NCBI GenBank assembly: GCA_040381075.1
Contig: JBEIHX010000012.1
Span: forward strand, 24,023 to 88,022
DNA length: 64,000 bases
DNA from: JBEIHX01 sp040381075
GTDB lineage: Bacteria; Pseudomonadota; Alphaproteobacteria; Caulobacterales; Aquidulcibacteraceae
Direction of reading: 5' to 3'
Numbering within the stretch: the stretch's first letter is position 1; every line of letters begins with the position of its first letter. Shown here piece by piece: positions 27,335 to 36,410 of this stretch. The position numbers were made by a program, and so were the translations under genes. The notes beneath the pieces are model-generated. The model saw nothing but the letters and a program-made list of their open reading frames with translations. It made no database searches and was not told the origin of the DNA.

Positions 27335-30300
27335 CTAACGCGCACTTTCAGAAGCGCCAGAGCGCAATCGTTCCACGGTCCATGGTTCTGAGCGCCCGCG
27401 CCATATCCGGGCGCTCAGGGTCTTGGCGTCCTTGGCGATCATGTACAGCGCAGGCGTCAGCAGGAGCGTGACTGGCATGCACAAAAGAACGCCGAACGCC
27501 AGGGCGATGATCATCGGTTTCAGGAACTGTGCGCTGACGGATCTTTCGAACATCATCGGCGCAGTGCCCACGAACTCGGTGATCGATGTCAGGAAGATCT
27601 GCCGGAACCGCGAGACCGACGCTTCAATGATGCGGTCCTGCGCCTCATGCGTGGTGAAGGAAAGCACCGGCCTGCGCTCATCGTCCGTGAGCATCCGCTC
27701 AACATCGTCGGGCGAGCAATCCTGCGCTTGTGCATCGGCGGTTGGCGCGCCGCCTCCCCCGCGCAGCGCCGCAAGGCGCGCGAGCGCCTGGCGGGCCATG
27801 ATGGCGTTGGCCTTGTCGATGAGGACCACGTTGTCATTGACCACCACGCCTGCCGCAGCGACCAGACCAAGCCATGAAAACAGCGCAAAGGTCGACCCGC
27901 CCAGAAAGTGTCCGATCACGGCGCCGACAAAGGCGAAGGGAATTACGGACATGATCAGAAGCGGCGTCGAGTATGCGCGGAAAATCACTGCAAGCAGCAT
28001 GTACATGCCCGCCAGTGCAACCAGAACCAGGCGTGCAAACTCTGCAAAGAACTCCTGTTCGCCCTGCTGTTCGCCGATGTTTCGCCGGCTGACGGTCGGG
28101 TGTCGCGCCTCGAAGTCAGGCCAGAAATCATCGTCGAGCGCCGTCAGGATCTCCTTGGCGCTGCCTTCACCGGCCTCAACCGACACCACGATCGAGCGCT
28201 TCCGGTCGCGTCGGTCGATCGTCGTCACGCCCGGTGAAAATTCCGCTTCGGCGACGGCATAGAATGGAACCTCGCGGCCGTCCGGGGTGCGCAGCCGGAA
28301 GTCGCGCAGGCTGTCGAGCGTCCGACGCTCGGTCTGAGGGTAGCGCACATAGACGCGCACGTCCTGCCCATTGGCGGGAAGGCGCTGCACCTCCTCGCCG
28401 AAATAGGCCTGACGCGCCTGCATCGTGACGTCAGCCAACGTCAGGCCAAGCTGCTCAGCGCCAGGGCGGAGCGAAATGCGCAGCTCCTCAGTGGGACTGT
28501 CTTCGCTGTCGCTGACGTCAAACACGGCCGCATACGTGCGCAGCTCCGCCTTCAAGTCCTCCACCGCGGCGCGCAGTTCCTCAGTGTCCGGGGAGGACAG
28601 CGCGATGTCGAGCGCGGCACGGTCATTGTCAAAACTTGTCGCGATGTCGACCTTCTCCGCATCGGGGATGTCGCCAACGCGCGCCTGGAGCCGGCGGGCG
28701 ATTTCCTTGGTCGATACGTCGCGCGCCTCGGGCGGCGTCAAAATGATGTAGCCGGTGATCTGACGGTCCGTCGTGGTCATGTACCAGCTTCGAACAGCCC
28801 CGCGCGACAGCGGTTCTCCGGTCTTCGGATCCTTGTAGACCAGATCCTGGGTGTCGCCTTCAAAGGCGACGCGCGCTGCGTCGAGGTGAGCGGCGACCTG
28901 CCTGGTCCGCTCGAAGGGCGTGCCGGCCGGCATGGTGACCGAGACGCGCATGAAGTCGTTCTCGACATCCGGCATGAAGGACTGCTTGACGCGCCCGGAA
29001 GAAAACAGGCCGATGGCGAGCGCAAACACCGCCACGAAGACAGCGAGCGTGACATAGCGCCAGCGCACGGCGCGCCTCAACAGCGGCTGATAGACGGTGT
29101 CGGCGAACCAGATGACCGAGTTGGCGCAGCGTTGCTGCAGGGCCATCAGACGGCCGCTGAAGCCCTTGCGGATGGCGACGGGGCGGACGTGGGCGAGGTG
29201 CGCGGGAAGAATGATCAGGCTCTCGATCAGCGAGAAGATCAGCGTCGACATCACCACGATCGAGATTGCCCGGGTGAATTGCTGGACTTCGCCTGTGAGG
29301 AACATCCACGGCAGAAAGGCGATCATGGTGACGAAGACCGACGCCATCAGCGGCTTGAGAACCATCTGCGTCGCCAGAATGGCCGAATCCGCCCCGGTAT
29401 GGCCGCGCTCCACCCGCTCGTAAATCGCCTCCCCGACGATGATGGCGTCATCCACCATGATGCCGAGGACCAGCAGGAAGCCGAATACGGTCATGAAGTT
29501 CAGGGAGACGTCGGCGTAAGGCAGGATGATGAAAGAGCCCGCAAAGGCGGTGATGACGCCAAGCGTCGCCCAGAACGCCACCATCGGATGCAGCGTCAGG
29601 AGCAGCAGCAGGAAGATCAGGACAAAGCCCTGCAGGGCGTTCTGGAACAGGATGTCGAGCAGGCTCTCGTAATCCTGCGCGTTGTCATAGACCATCGACA
29701 GCCGCACGCCCTCCGGCAGGCGGCCCGACGCGTTGAGGGTCTGCATGTAGTCGCGAACCGACGCCGACGTCTTGGACAGGTTGAAGCGGTCCGCGGCCTG
29801 GATCACAATCATCGTGGCGGGTTCGCCGTCCTGGCGGCTCTCCAGATTGTAGTCGGCAAAGCCGTCGACGACCTTTGCAAGGTCGCCCACGCGCACCGTC
29901 GATCCGTCGGCGGTCTGGCGCACCACGATCGTTTCAAAGTCAACGCCGGTTTCGCCGAGATTGCGGGCGCGCAGCTGGTAGTCGCCCGCCGCCGTGCGCA
30001 CCACGCCTGACGACAGATCAATCGATGTCGCGCGCACCGCCCGGGCGACCTCGTCAAAGGTCACTGCGTAGCGGCGCAGGGCCTCCTCAGAAACCTCAAT
30101 CGAGATCTCGCGCGGACGACGGTCGCTGATGATGGTGAGCGCGCCGCCCGGCAGCGCCGCAATCTCTGCGCGCACCCGCTCGGCGAGGTCGTAGAGCGTG
30201 CGCTCACTGACATCGCCATGCAGCGCCAGCATCACCGCCCAGTCGCGATAGACGCTCTGGCGCACCCGCAGCGGCTCAAGATCGCGCGGCAGGCCCGAGA

Positions 30301-30649
30301 TCGATTCCACCTGGGTCTTGACCTCGTCCAGCAGGACATTGACGTCCTTGGACGGGTCGGCGGCGAGATAGATCCAGCCATATCCTTCATTGGCCTGACT
30401 GCGGATCCGCCGGATCCCGTCGATCGAGGAAACGGCCTCTTCAACACGCGTCACGACCTGGCGCTCGACATCCTGCGGGCTTGCGCCAATCCAGGTCGCC
30501 TCGATCTCCACCCCCTGGTCTCTGATCCCAGGCTGGAATTCGCGGTCCATCATGAAAAAGCTTATGAGGCCGAACACGACGCTCAGCACCATGACGAGAT
30601 TGCCTGCGACCGGGTTCTTGCCCCACCAGGCGACGATAGCCTTCATCAT
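27335..30649 (-). CDS. RND efflux transporter permease (AcrB/HAE-like)
   Basis: Inner-membrane proton-driven pump of about 1104 residues. It has the usual 12 helices: a first helix (NPVAGNLVMVLSVVFGLISF), the TM4 proton-relay motif LGIMVDDAIIVGEAIYE with paired Asp, large periplasmic loops, and the second half with AVIFRAYSTPLLIMSVIPFAFVGA and AGVVVNDNVVLID. A cytoplasmic insertion of about 50 residues (GGGGAPTADAQAQDCSPDDV region) precedes the last helices. ATG at 30649 overlaps the upstream adaptor stop as ATGA, so translation is coupled. Substrates are unknown; similarity is to multidrug rather than heavy-metal pumps. Confidence 0.93.
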   Translation of the reverse strand: MMKAIVAWWGKNPVAGNLVMVLSVVFGLISFFMMDREFQPGIRDQGVEIEATWIGASPQDVERQVVTRVEEAVSSIDGIRRIRSQANEGYGWIYLAADPSKDVNVLLDEVKTQVESISGLPRDLEPLRVRQSVYRDWAVMLALHGDVSERTLYDLAERVRAEIAALPGGALTIISDRRPREISIEVSEEALRRYAVTFDEVARAVRATSIDLSSGVVRTAAGDYQLRARNLGETGVDFETIVVRQTADGSTVRVGDLAKVVDGFADYNLESRQDGEPATMIVIQAADRFNLSKTSASVRDYMQTLNASGRLPEGVRLSMVYDNAQDYESLLDILFQNALQGFVLIFLLLLLTLHPMVAFWATLGVITAFAGSFIILPYADVSLNFMTVFGFLLVLGIMVDDAIIVGEAIYERVERGHTGADSAILATQMVLKPLMASVFVTMIAFLPWMFLTGEVQQFTRAISIVVMSTLIFSLIESLIILPAHLAHVRPVAIRKGFSGRLMALQQRCANSVIWFADTVYQPLLRRAVRWRYVTLAVFVAVFALAIGLFSSGRVKQSFMPDVENDFMRVSVTMPAGTPFERTRQVAAHLDAARVAFEGDTQDLVYKDPKTGEPLSRGAVRSWYMTTTDRQITGYIILTPPEARDVSTKEIARRLQARVGDIPDAEKVDIATSFDNDRAALDIALSSPDTEELRAAVEDLKAELRTYAAVFDVSDSEDSPTEELRISLRPGAEQLGLTLADVTMQARQAYFGEEVQRLPANGQDVRVYVRYPQTERRTLDSLRDFRLRTPDGREVPFYAVAEAEFSPGVTTIDRRDRKRSIVVSVEAGEGSAKEILTALDDDFWPDFEARHPTVSRRNIGEQQGEQEFFAEFARLVLVALAGMYMLLAVIFRAYSTPLLIMSVIPFAFVGAVIGHFLGGSTFALFSWLGLVAAAGVVVNDNVVLIDKANAIMARQALARLAALRGGGGAPTADAQAQDCSPDDVERMLTDDERRPVLSFTTHEAQDRIIEASVSRFRQIFLTSITEFVGTAPMMFERSVSAQFLKPMIIALAFGVLLCMPVTLLLTPALYMIAKDAKTLSARIWRGRSEPWTVERLRSGASESAR

Positions 30650-31947
30650 GGCGTCATTCCCCCCCGGCCGGTTTCGCCCTGGGCTGCGCGCGGCGGGGCC
30701 GGCCCGGCGGCGCCGCCTTGGCCCGTCACGGCGACTTTCTGGCCGGGCATAGCGGCGGCCAGGGCCGACGTGACCACCCGTTCGCCAGGCTTGAGGCCGC
30801 TTCGGAAATAGGCGCCACTCTCGTCGCTCCATGCCGGACGCAGCTGGCGCACCTCGAGCAGGCCGTCCGGCGAGACGACGAGCACCTCATCGGCCTTGCG
30901 CAGCGCAACGCGGGGAATGCGAATGAAGGTTTCGCTGCGCGCCGCCTCGATCACCGCGTCCACAAACAGACCGGGCGCCAGGGGCTGGGGATGGCGCGCA
31001 GCGAAGGGCGCCGGGGCTTCGACGACGGCGAAAGCCTGGCGGGTGCGCCCGTCCAGGGCCGCTTCCGTGCGCACCAGGCGGGCGTCCCAGGCGCGCGGCG
31101 CGCCGCCGATCGTCGCCTGCAGGACCGCGCTTGGTCCTGGCTGCGTGCGGCTGGCTGTGAACCCAAGCGTCAGGCCAAGCGCTGCAAGGTCGGCGTCCGT
31201 CAATGGAAGGCGGACTTCCGCCGCATCCGTGGCGAACGCCGAGCCGACCGATGCGCCAGGTCCGACGAACTGGCCGACTGCGGCCATGCGTTCGCGCACG
31301 CGGCCCTCGAAGGGGGCGACGATTGCGGTGCGCTGCAGGGCCAGGCGCGCTTCTTCCAGCCCTGCCTGCGCTGCGGCGAGGGCGGCGCGGGCTTCCGCCA
31401 GCTGCGGTTCGCGCAGCGCCAGCGGGGAAGGCTCGCCGCGGCCGAGCTCCGCCCAATCCTGGCGCGCCAGCGCAGCCTCGGCCTCTTCGCGGAGCAGGCC
31501 CTGGCGGGCCTGGGCGACCCGCGCCTCCTGCTGCACCACCGAGAGCCGGTAGTCCGCCTCGTCCAGACGGGCGAGAACCTGGCCGCGCGCAACGCGCGCG
31601 CCGGCCGCGAAATCCGGACTGATCCAGGCGATCCGGCCGCTCACCTGTGAGGTGAGCTGGGCTTCCTGCCTGGGCCGCACCTCGCCCTGGGCGCGCACCC
31701 GCAGGCGCAGCGTCACAGTTTCCGCCGGGGCCACGAACACCGCAGGCGGACGCACCGCTTCCTGCTTCTTCTCCGGCTTGCTTCGGGTCTGCTGCAGCAC
31801 GACGCAGCCGGCCACACCCACGCCAATGATGGCGGCAGGAACCGCAAGCATCCAGATCCGCCGCGCGGTCATCCCGCGCGGCTGCGCGTCAGTGCCGCCG
31901 TCCTGCGCGCCTGCCCGGTCGGACATGGCTTCAGATCGATCAGACAT
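30646..31947 (-). CDS. RND efflux periplasmic adaptor (membrane fusion protein)
   Basis: Adaptor joining the RND pump to the outer-membrane channel, about 433 residues. An N-terminal anchor helix (IWMLAVPAAIIGVGVAGCVV) is followed by the lipoyl/barrel region (AQLTSQVSGRIAWISPDFAA), an alpha-helical hairpin rich in Ala/Glu/Arg (LRREEAEAALARQDWAEL) and a beta-barrel/C-terminal domain (SGLKPGERVVTSAL). ATG at 31947 overlaps the stop of the upstream channel gene by 8 nt (ATGTCTGA), and its own stop overlaps the pump start, so all three genes form one coupled operon. Confidence 0.92.
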   Translation of the reverse strand: MSDRSEAMSDRAGAQDGGTDAQPRGMTARRIWMLAVPAAIIGVGVAGCVVLQQTRSKPEKKQEAVRPPAVFVAPAETVTLRLRVRAQGEVRPRQEAQLTSQVSGRIAWISPDFAAGARVARGQVLARLDEADYRLSVVQQEARVAQARQGLLREEAEAALARQDWAELGRGEPSPLALREPQLAEARAALAAAQAGLEEARLALQRTAIVAPFEGRVRERMAAVGQFVGPGASVGSAFATDAAEVRLPLTDADLAALGLTLGFTASRTQPGPSAVLQATIGGAPRAWDARLVRTEAALDGRTRQAFAVVEAPAPFAARHPQPLAPGLFVDAVIEAARSETFIRIPRVALRKADEVLVVSPDGLLEVRQLRPAWSDESGAYFRSGLKPGERVVTSALAAAMPGQKVAVTGQGGAAGPAPPRAAQGETGRGGMTP

Positions 31948-33478
31948 CGGGCTTCTCCAGTGCAGAGCCCCGCGCCGCTGCGTCCTCACCGGAGGCGGTC
32001 TGCGGGGAAACGGTGGGTTGAAGGGGTGAACGCCCTGAGCCTGCAGGCCCGCCGGCCCCGTCCATCGGGGGCTGGTCCGGGCCGCCGCCCAGCGCGAGAT
32101 GATAGCGCACCCGATTGATGGCCCGGTCGGCGCGCGTCGCAAGCACCGCCTCGTCGGCGGCTATGCGGCGTCCCTGCGCATCCAGGAGGTCGAAAATCGA
32201 GACAAGACCCTCACTGTACTGACGCTCCGCCAGCGCTTCGGCGCGGCGCGCCTCGCGGGCGGCGATCACGCGCGCGGCCTCCTGGTCGGCCAGCAGCATG
32301 TCTGCGGCCTGCGCATCCGTCACTTCGCGCCAGGCGTCGAGCGTGGTGCGGGCGTATCCGGCCAGGCGCTCAGCAGCGACGGCGCGCTGTGCGTCGACCT
32401 CCGCGCGCAGCGCGCCGCCCCTAAAAATCGGCGCCAGCACGCCGCCGGCGATCCGGCTGGTGAGCGAATCGAGATCGAATACCTCGGCAAGCTCAGACGC
32501 GCCGATGTCGCCGGTCATGGAGAGCGTGAGGCGGGGGGCCAGCGCCTTGCGCGCCGCGGCCACGTCCAGCCGGGCCGAACGCAGGCGCGCTTCGGCCGCC
32601 GCCACGTCTGGCCGGCGCGCCAGGAGCGTGTCCGGCGCGCCAATCGCGGAGGCTGGTTCAAGCTGCGGCAGGTCGCCCTCGGCTGCAATGGCGCCGGCCG
32701 GGCGCCGGCCAAGCGTGACCTCAAGCCGGCGCGCCGCCTCGCCAGCCCCCTGCCGGCGCAGCGCCAGGCTGGCTTGCGCGCTCGCTGCGGTGGAGCGCGC
32801 CAGGCGCACATCGAGGGCCCGGGCGACGCCGCGTTCGAAGCGCCGCTCCACCAGCGCCAGCGATCGCGCACGCAAGGCCGCATCCTCAGCCGCCAGCGCC
32901 TCAAGCGCGCGCGCCTCCTGCAGGCGCAGCCAGCCGCTGGCGGTCTCGCCAAGCACCGCCAGGCGCACCCCGGCCAGATCCGCCGCCGTCGCCGCCGCCC
33001 CAAGCCGCGCAGCCTTGGTTTCGTCGCTCAGGCGACCCCACAGGTCCGCCTCCCAGCTTGCGCTCAGCTGCAGGCCGTAGGTGTGCGTCTCCACGCTCTG
33101 AGAGCGCACGGCGCCTGCGGTCAATCCGGCGTCGATGTTCACGCTTCGCGTCGCCGCACTCTGGCGCAGCCGCGCGCGGACCTGCGCCAGACGCGCCTGG
33201 GCCGCCGCCAGATCGGAATTGGCCCCGAGCGCCTCCCGCGCCAGCGCCAGCAGGCCCGGGCCTCCCAGGGGGCTGAGCCACGCGAGCTCCGACACCTCGG
33301 CCGTTTGTCCCGCGCGCGCCGGTGCGCTGAGGGGTGGGCTGCGCCCAACATCCGGTCCGGCGGCCAGCACCGGGCCAGGTCCGGCGCCTGACGCGGCTCC
33401 CTGCGGCGCCGTTGCGCACCCCGCGACTGCAAAAATCGCAACGGCGCCGAGCACCCATGGGCTGTCGGAAACTGACAT
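31940..33478 (-). CDS. RND efflux outer-membrane channel lipoprotein (NodT/OprM family)
   Basis: Trimeric TolC-like outer-membrane factor of 512 residues, first gene of the efflux operon. Its signal peptide ends in a lipobox AVAGC (MSVSDSPWVLGAVAIFAVAG then CATAP). Two OEP repeats follow, each rich in long Ala/Arg/Leu helices, with typical segments ASWEADLWGRLSDETKAARL and APIFRGGALRAEVDAQ. The gene order channel-adaptor-pump is the reverse of the common mexAB-oprM order. It is divergent from phoR across a distinctly AT-rich control region. Confidence 0.92.
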   Translation of the reverse strand: MSVSDSPWVLGAVAIFAVAGCATAPQGAASGAGPGPVLAAGPDVGRSPPLSAPARAGQTAEVSELAWLSPLGGPGLLALAREALGANSDLAAAQARLAQVRARLRQSAATRSVNIDAGLTAGAVRSQSVETHTYGLQLSASWEADLWGRLSDETKAARLGAAATAADLAGVRLAVLGETASGWLRLQEARALEALAAEDAALRARSLALVERRFERGVARALDVRLARSTAASAQASLALRRQGAGEAARRLEVTLGRRPAGAIAAEGDLPQLEPASAIGAPDTLLARRPDVAAAEARLRSARLDVAAARKALAPRLTLSMTGDIGASELAEVFDLDSLTSRIAGGVLAPIFRGGALRAEVDAQRAVAAERLAGYARTTLDAWREVTDAQAADMLLADQEAARVIAAREARRAEALAERQYSEGLVSIFDLLDAQGRRIAADEAVLATRADRAINRVRYHLALGGGPDQPPMDGAGGPAGSGRSPLQPTVSPQTASGEDAAARGSALEKPDV

Positions 33479-33555
33479 TGCGCGACACCCTGCCTTGCCG
33501 CCGCTGGCAAACCCTGCGGCTCATTGCTGACAAATCGGACAATCCATTATGTTAG

Positions 33556-33582
33556 TCAATATGAATTTATTGAAAAACAATA
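33556..33582. promoter_or_regulatory. AT-rich palindromes between efflux operon and phoR
   Basis: A perfect inverted repeat TCAATA-N6-TATTGA (33556-33573) overlaps a second one, TATTG-AAAAA-CAATA (33568-33582). They lie in the most AT-rich part of the 182-bp divergent gap (33479-33660). On the minus strand TTGACT overlaps the first palindrome and could be a -35 element of the efflux operon. The arrangement fits a repressor operator, but no TetR- or MarR-type regulator gene is adjacent. No convincing Pho box was found before phoR. Confidence 0.45.
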
Positions 33583-33660
33583 TTTCCCCCTGCGGTGCGC
33601 GGGCGACTCCGATCAACATCGACGGCTACGCAAACCCTGCAGGCTTGAAGTAGTGTAAAC

Positions 33661-35139
33661 ATGATATCCGCCAGCCGGGCAGCCAGCCGCGCGCCCGACA
33701 GCGCATCGGACGCAGCAATGGACCACGAGAAGGTGATCAGGGCCGATCTGGTGCTGCGCAGGGCGCAACGTCGCCGTGACCTGACGGCGTTCATCGCCCT
33801 GCTCGGCGGCGCACTCACCGCCGCCGCAGTCTTCGGCCTGATCGGCTGGCTGCCAGCCTTGGCCGTGACGGCCTTTGTCGCGCTCACCGGGGCCTGGTAT
33901 GCTTTTCTGGCGGGCGAGGCGGATCAGGGCGCCGCCGTCGCCACCGTGCGGGCTGCAGCCGTGGCCGCCGTCGGACAGGATGGCGGATCGACCGAGGCGG
34001 TCGTGCGCCGATTGCTCGAGGCAATGCCGGACCCCGTGCTCGCGCTGGACGCAACGGGTCGCGTGGAGGCCTCAAACGCCGCCGCGCGGGCCCGGTTCCG
34101 GATCCCCGCCGCCGGGGCGCAACTGCAATCCTTTCTGCGACAGCCCGAACTGCTCGACGCCCTCGCCAGCGCCGCCGAAGGCCGCGTTGAGGACGTCGCG
34201 TACACCACCACCGGCCCCATCGCCGAGCACGTGCGCGCCCATGTGGCCGCCCTGAGCCTGAATGACCGACAGCTGCGGCTTGTCGTGTTTCACGATGAGA
34301 CCCAGGCGCGCAAGGTCGAGCAGATGCGCGTCGATTTTCTCGCCGACGCAAGCCACGAACTGCGCACCCCCCTGGCGGTTCTCGCCGGCTATATTGAAAC
34401 CTTGCGGGGTCACGCCAGGGACGACGCCCAGGCGCAGGATCGCTTCCTGACGGTGATGCAGGGGCAGGCGGAACGCATGCGCCGTCTGATCAATGATCTG
34501 CTGTCGCTCTCGCGCATCGAACTCAATGAGCACGTGCCCCCGACCGCGCGCGCCGATCTCGGCTGGATTGCGCGCGAAGCCGTGGACGCCATGGCCCCGA
34601 TCGCGCAGGCCCGCGGGGTGCGCCTGGAGATCACCGGCCCGACCGCCAGGGTCTGGGTCACCGGCGACCGTGATCAACTCACTCAGGTGCTTCAGAACCT
34701 GATCGACAACGCCATCAAGTTTGCCCGCGCGCGCGTCGTTGTGGACGTGGGCGACGCCCTCGCGCGCGACGCGGCGATCCTCGCCGCCTCGCGACGCTGG
34801 AGCGGTGCGGCCCGCATTTCGATCAGCCCGCCGCCCTCTGCAGCCGCCGAGGCCTTCGCCTTCGTGCGCGTGAGCGATGACGGGAGAGGCATTCCGCGCG
34901 CCCACTTGCCCCGGCTGTCCGAGCGCTTTTACCGGGTTGAGGACCAGCGTTCGAGCGAGCGGACGGGCACCGGCCTGGGCCTCGCCATCGTCAAACACAT
35001 CGTCAACCGCCATCGCGGGGCGTTGACGGTTGAAAGCGTTGTCGACGAGGGCTCTGCATTCGCCATCCTTGTCCCTGGCGCCGGCGCGTCGCCGCACGAG
35101 GCCAATGGGCCGGCGGCCGCCGAGGCGATGGCCACCTGA
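33661..35139 (+). CDS. phoR: Phosphate regulon sensor histidine kinase PhoR
   Basis: Membrane-bound histidine kinase (about 492 residues) that controls PhoB in response to phosphate through the Pst/PhoU complex. Two close hydrophobic segments (residues about 40-85) form a hairpin anchor without a periplasmic domain. A PAS domain (EAMPDPVLALDATGRVEAS) follows, then HisKA with FLADASHELRTPLAVLAGYI (phosphoaccepting His about 232) and HATPase with NLIDNAIKFA, VSDDGRGIP and GTGLGLAIVKHIVNRHRG. The ATPase domain has an insertion of about 30 residues between the N and G1 boxes. The start is uncertain; an ATG at 33718 is an alternative. Context with pstB-phoU-phoB supports the name. Confidence 0.92.
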   Translation: MISASRAASRAPDSASDAAMDHEKVIRADLVLRRAQRRRDLTAFIALLGGALTAAAVFGLIGWLPALAVTAFVALTGAWYAFLAGEADQGAAVATVRAAAVAAVGQDGGSTEAVVRRLLEAMPDPVLALDATGRVEASNAAARARFRIPAAGAQLQSFLRQPELLDALASAAEGRVEDVAYTTTGPIAEHVRAHVAALSLNDRQLRLVVFHDETQARKVEQMRVDFLADASHELRTPLAVLAGYIETLRGHARDDAQAQDRFLTVMQGQAERMRRLINDLLSLSRIELNEHVPPTARADLGWIAREAVDAMAPIAQARGVRLEITGPTARVWVTGDRDQLTQVLQNLIDNAIKFARARVVVDVGDALARDAAILAASRRWSGAARISISPPPSAAAEAFAFVRVSDDGRGIPRAHLPRLSERFYRVEDQRSSERTGTGLGLAIVKHIVNRHRGALTVESVVDEGSAFAILVPGAGASPHEANGPAAAEAMAT

Positions 35140-35377
35140 CGGAACGTCCGCCTGCCGCGTCACCTGCCGCGCCATCTGCGGCGGGCGCTCGCGCGCGGTG
35201 CGCCCGAAACCGTCGGTCATGAACCTGTCATGGAAGCTTCGTAGGAGGGAGACGGTGCGTCGGTGCAGGTTTTCGGTCCCCGAGGAGCTGGCGGAAGTCC
35301 TGCGCCCGGCGCAGGCAGGACCAGGCCCAGGCCGGACCCATTGCGCCAGTGGTTTTTCCAGCGGCGTCCCCTGGGGG

Positions 35378-35497
35378 TTGCGCCGGGGGTTGCGCCGGGG
35401 GTTGCGCCGGGGTTTGCGCCGGGGTTTGCGCCGGGGTTTGCGCCGGGGTTTGCGCCGGGGTTTGCGCCGGGGTTTGCATCGGGGTTTGCATCGGGCC
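35378..35497. repeat. 12-bp tandem repeat, 10 copies, between phoR and pstB
   Basis: Ten head-to-tail units of TTGCGCCGGGGT and close variants; the last two read TTGCATCGGGGT and TTGCATCGGGCC. The array fills the middle of the 387-bp phoR-pstB gap (35140-35526), where pstC and pstA would be expected in a canonical cluster. No other gene is visible in the gap. Confidence 0.96.
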
Positions 35498-35526
35498 CTC
35501 TATCGGGCTCTTCACGGGGGTCTTGA

Positions 35527-36387
35527 ATGCGCGACTGGCGTATCCGCAGCCAGGCGGACGGCGGTACGGACGTCATGCCAGGCGCAGCTCCCGGCGGGGG
35601 CGCGCAGCCGCGGCTTGCGCCTGAGGTCCAGACCGTGAAAGTCGCCGCCCGGCAGGTGAATGTCTTCTATGGCGCCAAACAGGCCCTGTTCGACGTGACG
35701 CTCGACGTGCCGGATCGCTCCGTCACCGCATTCATCGGTCCATCCGGCTGCGGAAAGTCAACATTTCTGCGCTGCATCAACCGGATGAACGACACCATCG
35801 AAAGCTGCCGCGTCACCGGACTGATCACGATCGACGGCAAGAACGCCTATGATCGGGATGTCGATCCGGTGGTGCTTCGCGCCTCGGTCGGCATGGTGTT
35901 TCAGAAGCCGAACCCGTTTCCGAAGTCGATCTTCGACAATGTAGCCTACGGTCCGCGGATCCATGGCCTGGCCCGCTCCGGCGCCGAGCTTGACGAGGTT
36001 GTCGAAACCAGCCTGCGGCGCGCCGGCCTGTGGGAAGAGGTCAAGGACCGATTGCACCAGCCCGGAACCAGCCTGTCCGGCGGACAGCAGCAGCGTCTGG
36101 TGATCGCCCGCGCAATCGCCGTGAATCCGGAAGTCATCCTGATGGACGAGCCCTGTTCCGCGCTCGACCCGATCGCCACGGCCAGGATCGAGGAACTGAT
36201 CGACGAATTGCGCGCCACCTTCTGCATCGTCATTGTCACGCACTCGATGGCGCAGGCCGCCCGCGTTTCGCAACAGACCGCCTTCTTCCACCTTGGCCGA
36301 CTCGTGGAGACCGGATCTACTGAAGAGATATTCACCAATCCGCGCGACAGCCGCACCCAGGATTACATCACCGGCCGCTTCGGCTGA
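35527..36387 (+). CDS. pstB: Phosphate ABC transporter ATP-binding protein PstB
   Basis: ATPase of the high-affinity phosphate importer, also part of the PhoR signalling complex. Walker A is GPSGCGKST, followed by FLRCINRMND, the PstB-typical MVFQKPNPFPKSIFDNVAYG, the signature SLSGGQQQRLVIARA and Walker B VILMDEPCSALDP with the H-loop VTHSMAQAARVS. The first 25 residues are unlike PstB, so an internal ATG at 35575 (MPGAAPGG) is a possible start. The permease and binding-protein genes are not in the window. phoU follows after 23 nt. Confidence 0.94.
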   Translation: MRDWRIRSQADGGTDVMPGAAPGGGAQPRLAPEVQTVKVAARQVNVFYGAKQALFDVTLDVPDRSVTAFIGPSGCGKSTFLRCINRMNDTIESCRVTGLITIDGKNAYDRDVDPVVLRASVGMVFQKPNPFPKSIFDNVAYGPRIHGLARSGAELDEVVETSLRRAGLWEEVKDRLHQPGTSLSGGQQQRLVIARAIAVNPEVILMDEPCSALDPIATARIEELIDELRATFCIVIVTHSMAQAARVSQQTAFFHLGRLVETGSTEEIFTNPRDSRTQDYITGRFG

Positions 36388-36410
36388 CCGCGGACAGGAG
36401 GATCGCGCCG

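Noticed and set aside
33479..33660. Pho box upstream of phoR
   Set aside because: No pair of CTGTCAT-like direct repeats with 11-bp spacing could be found by eye.
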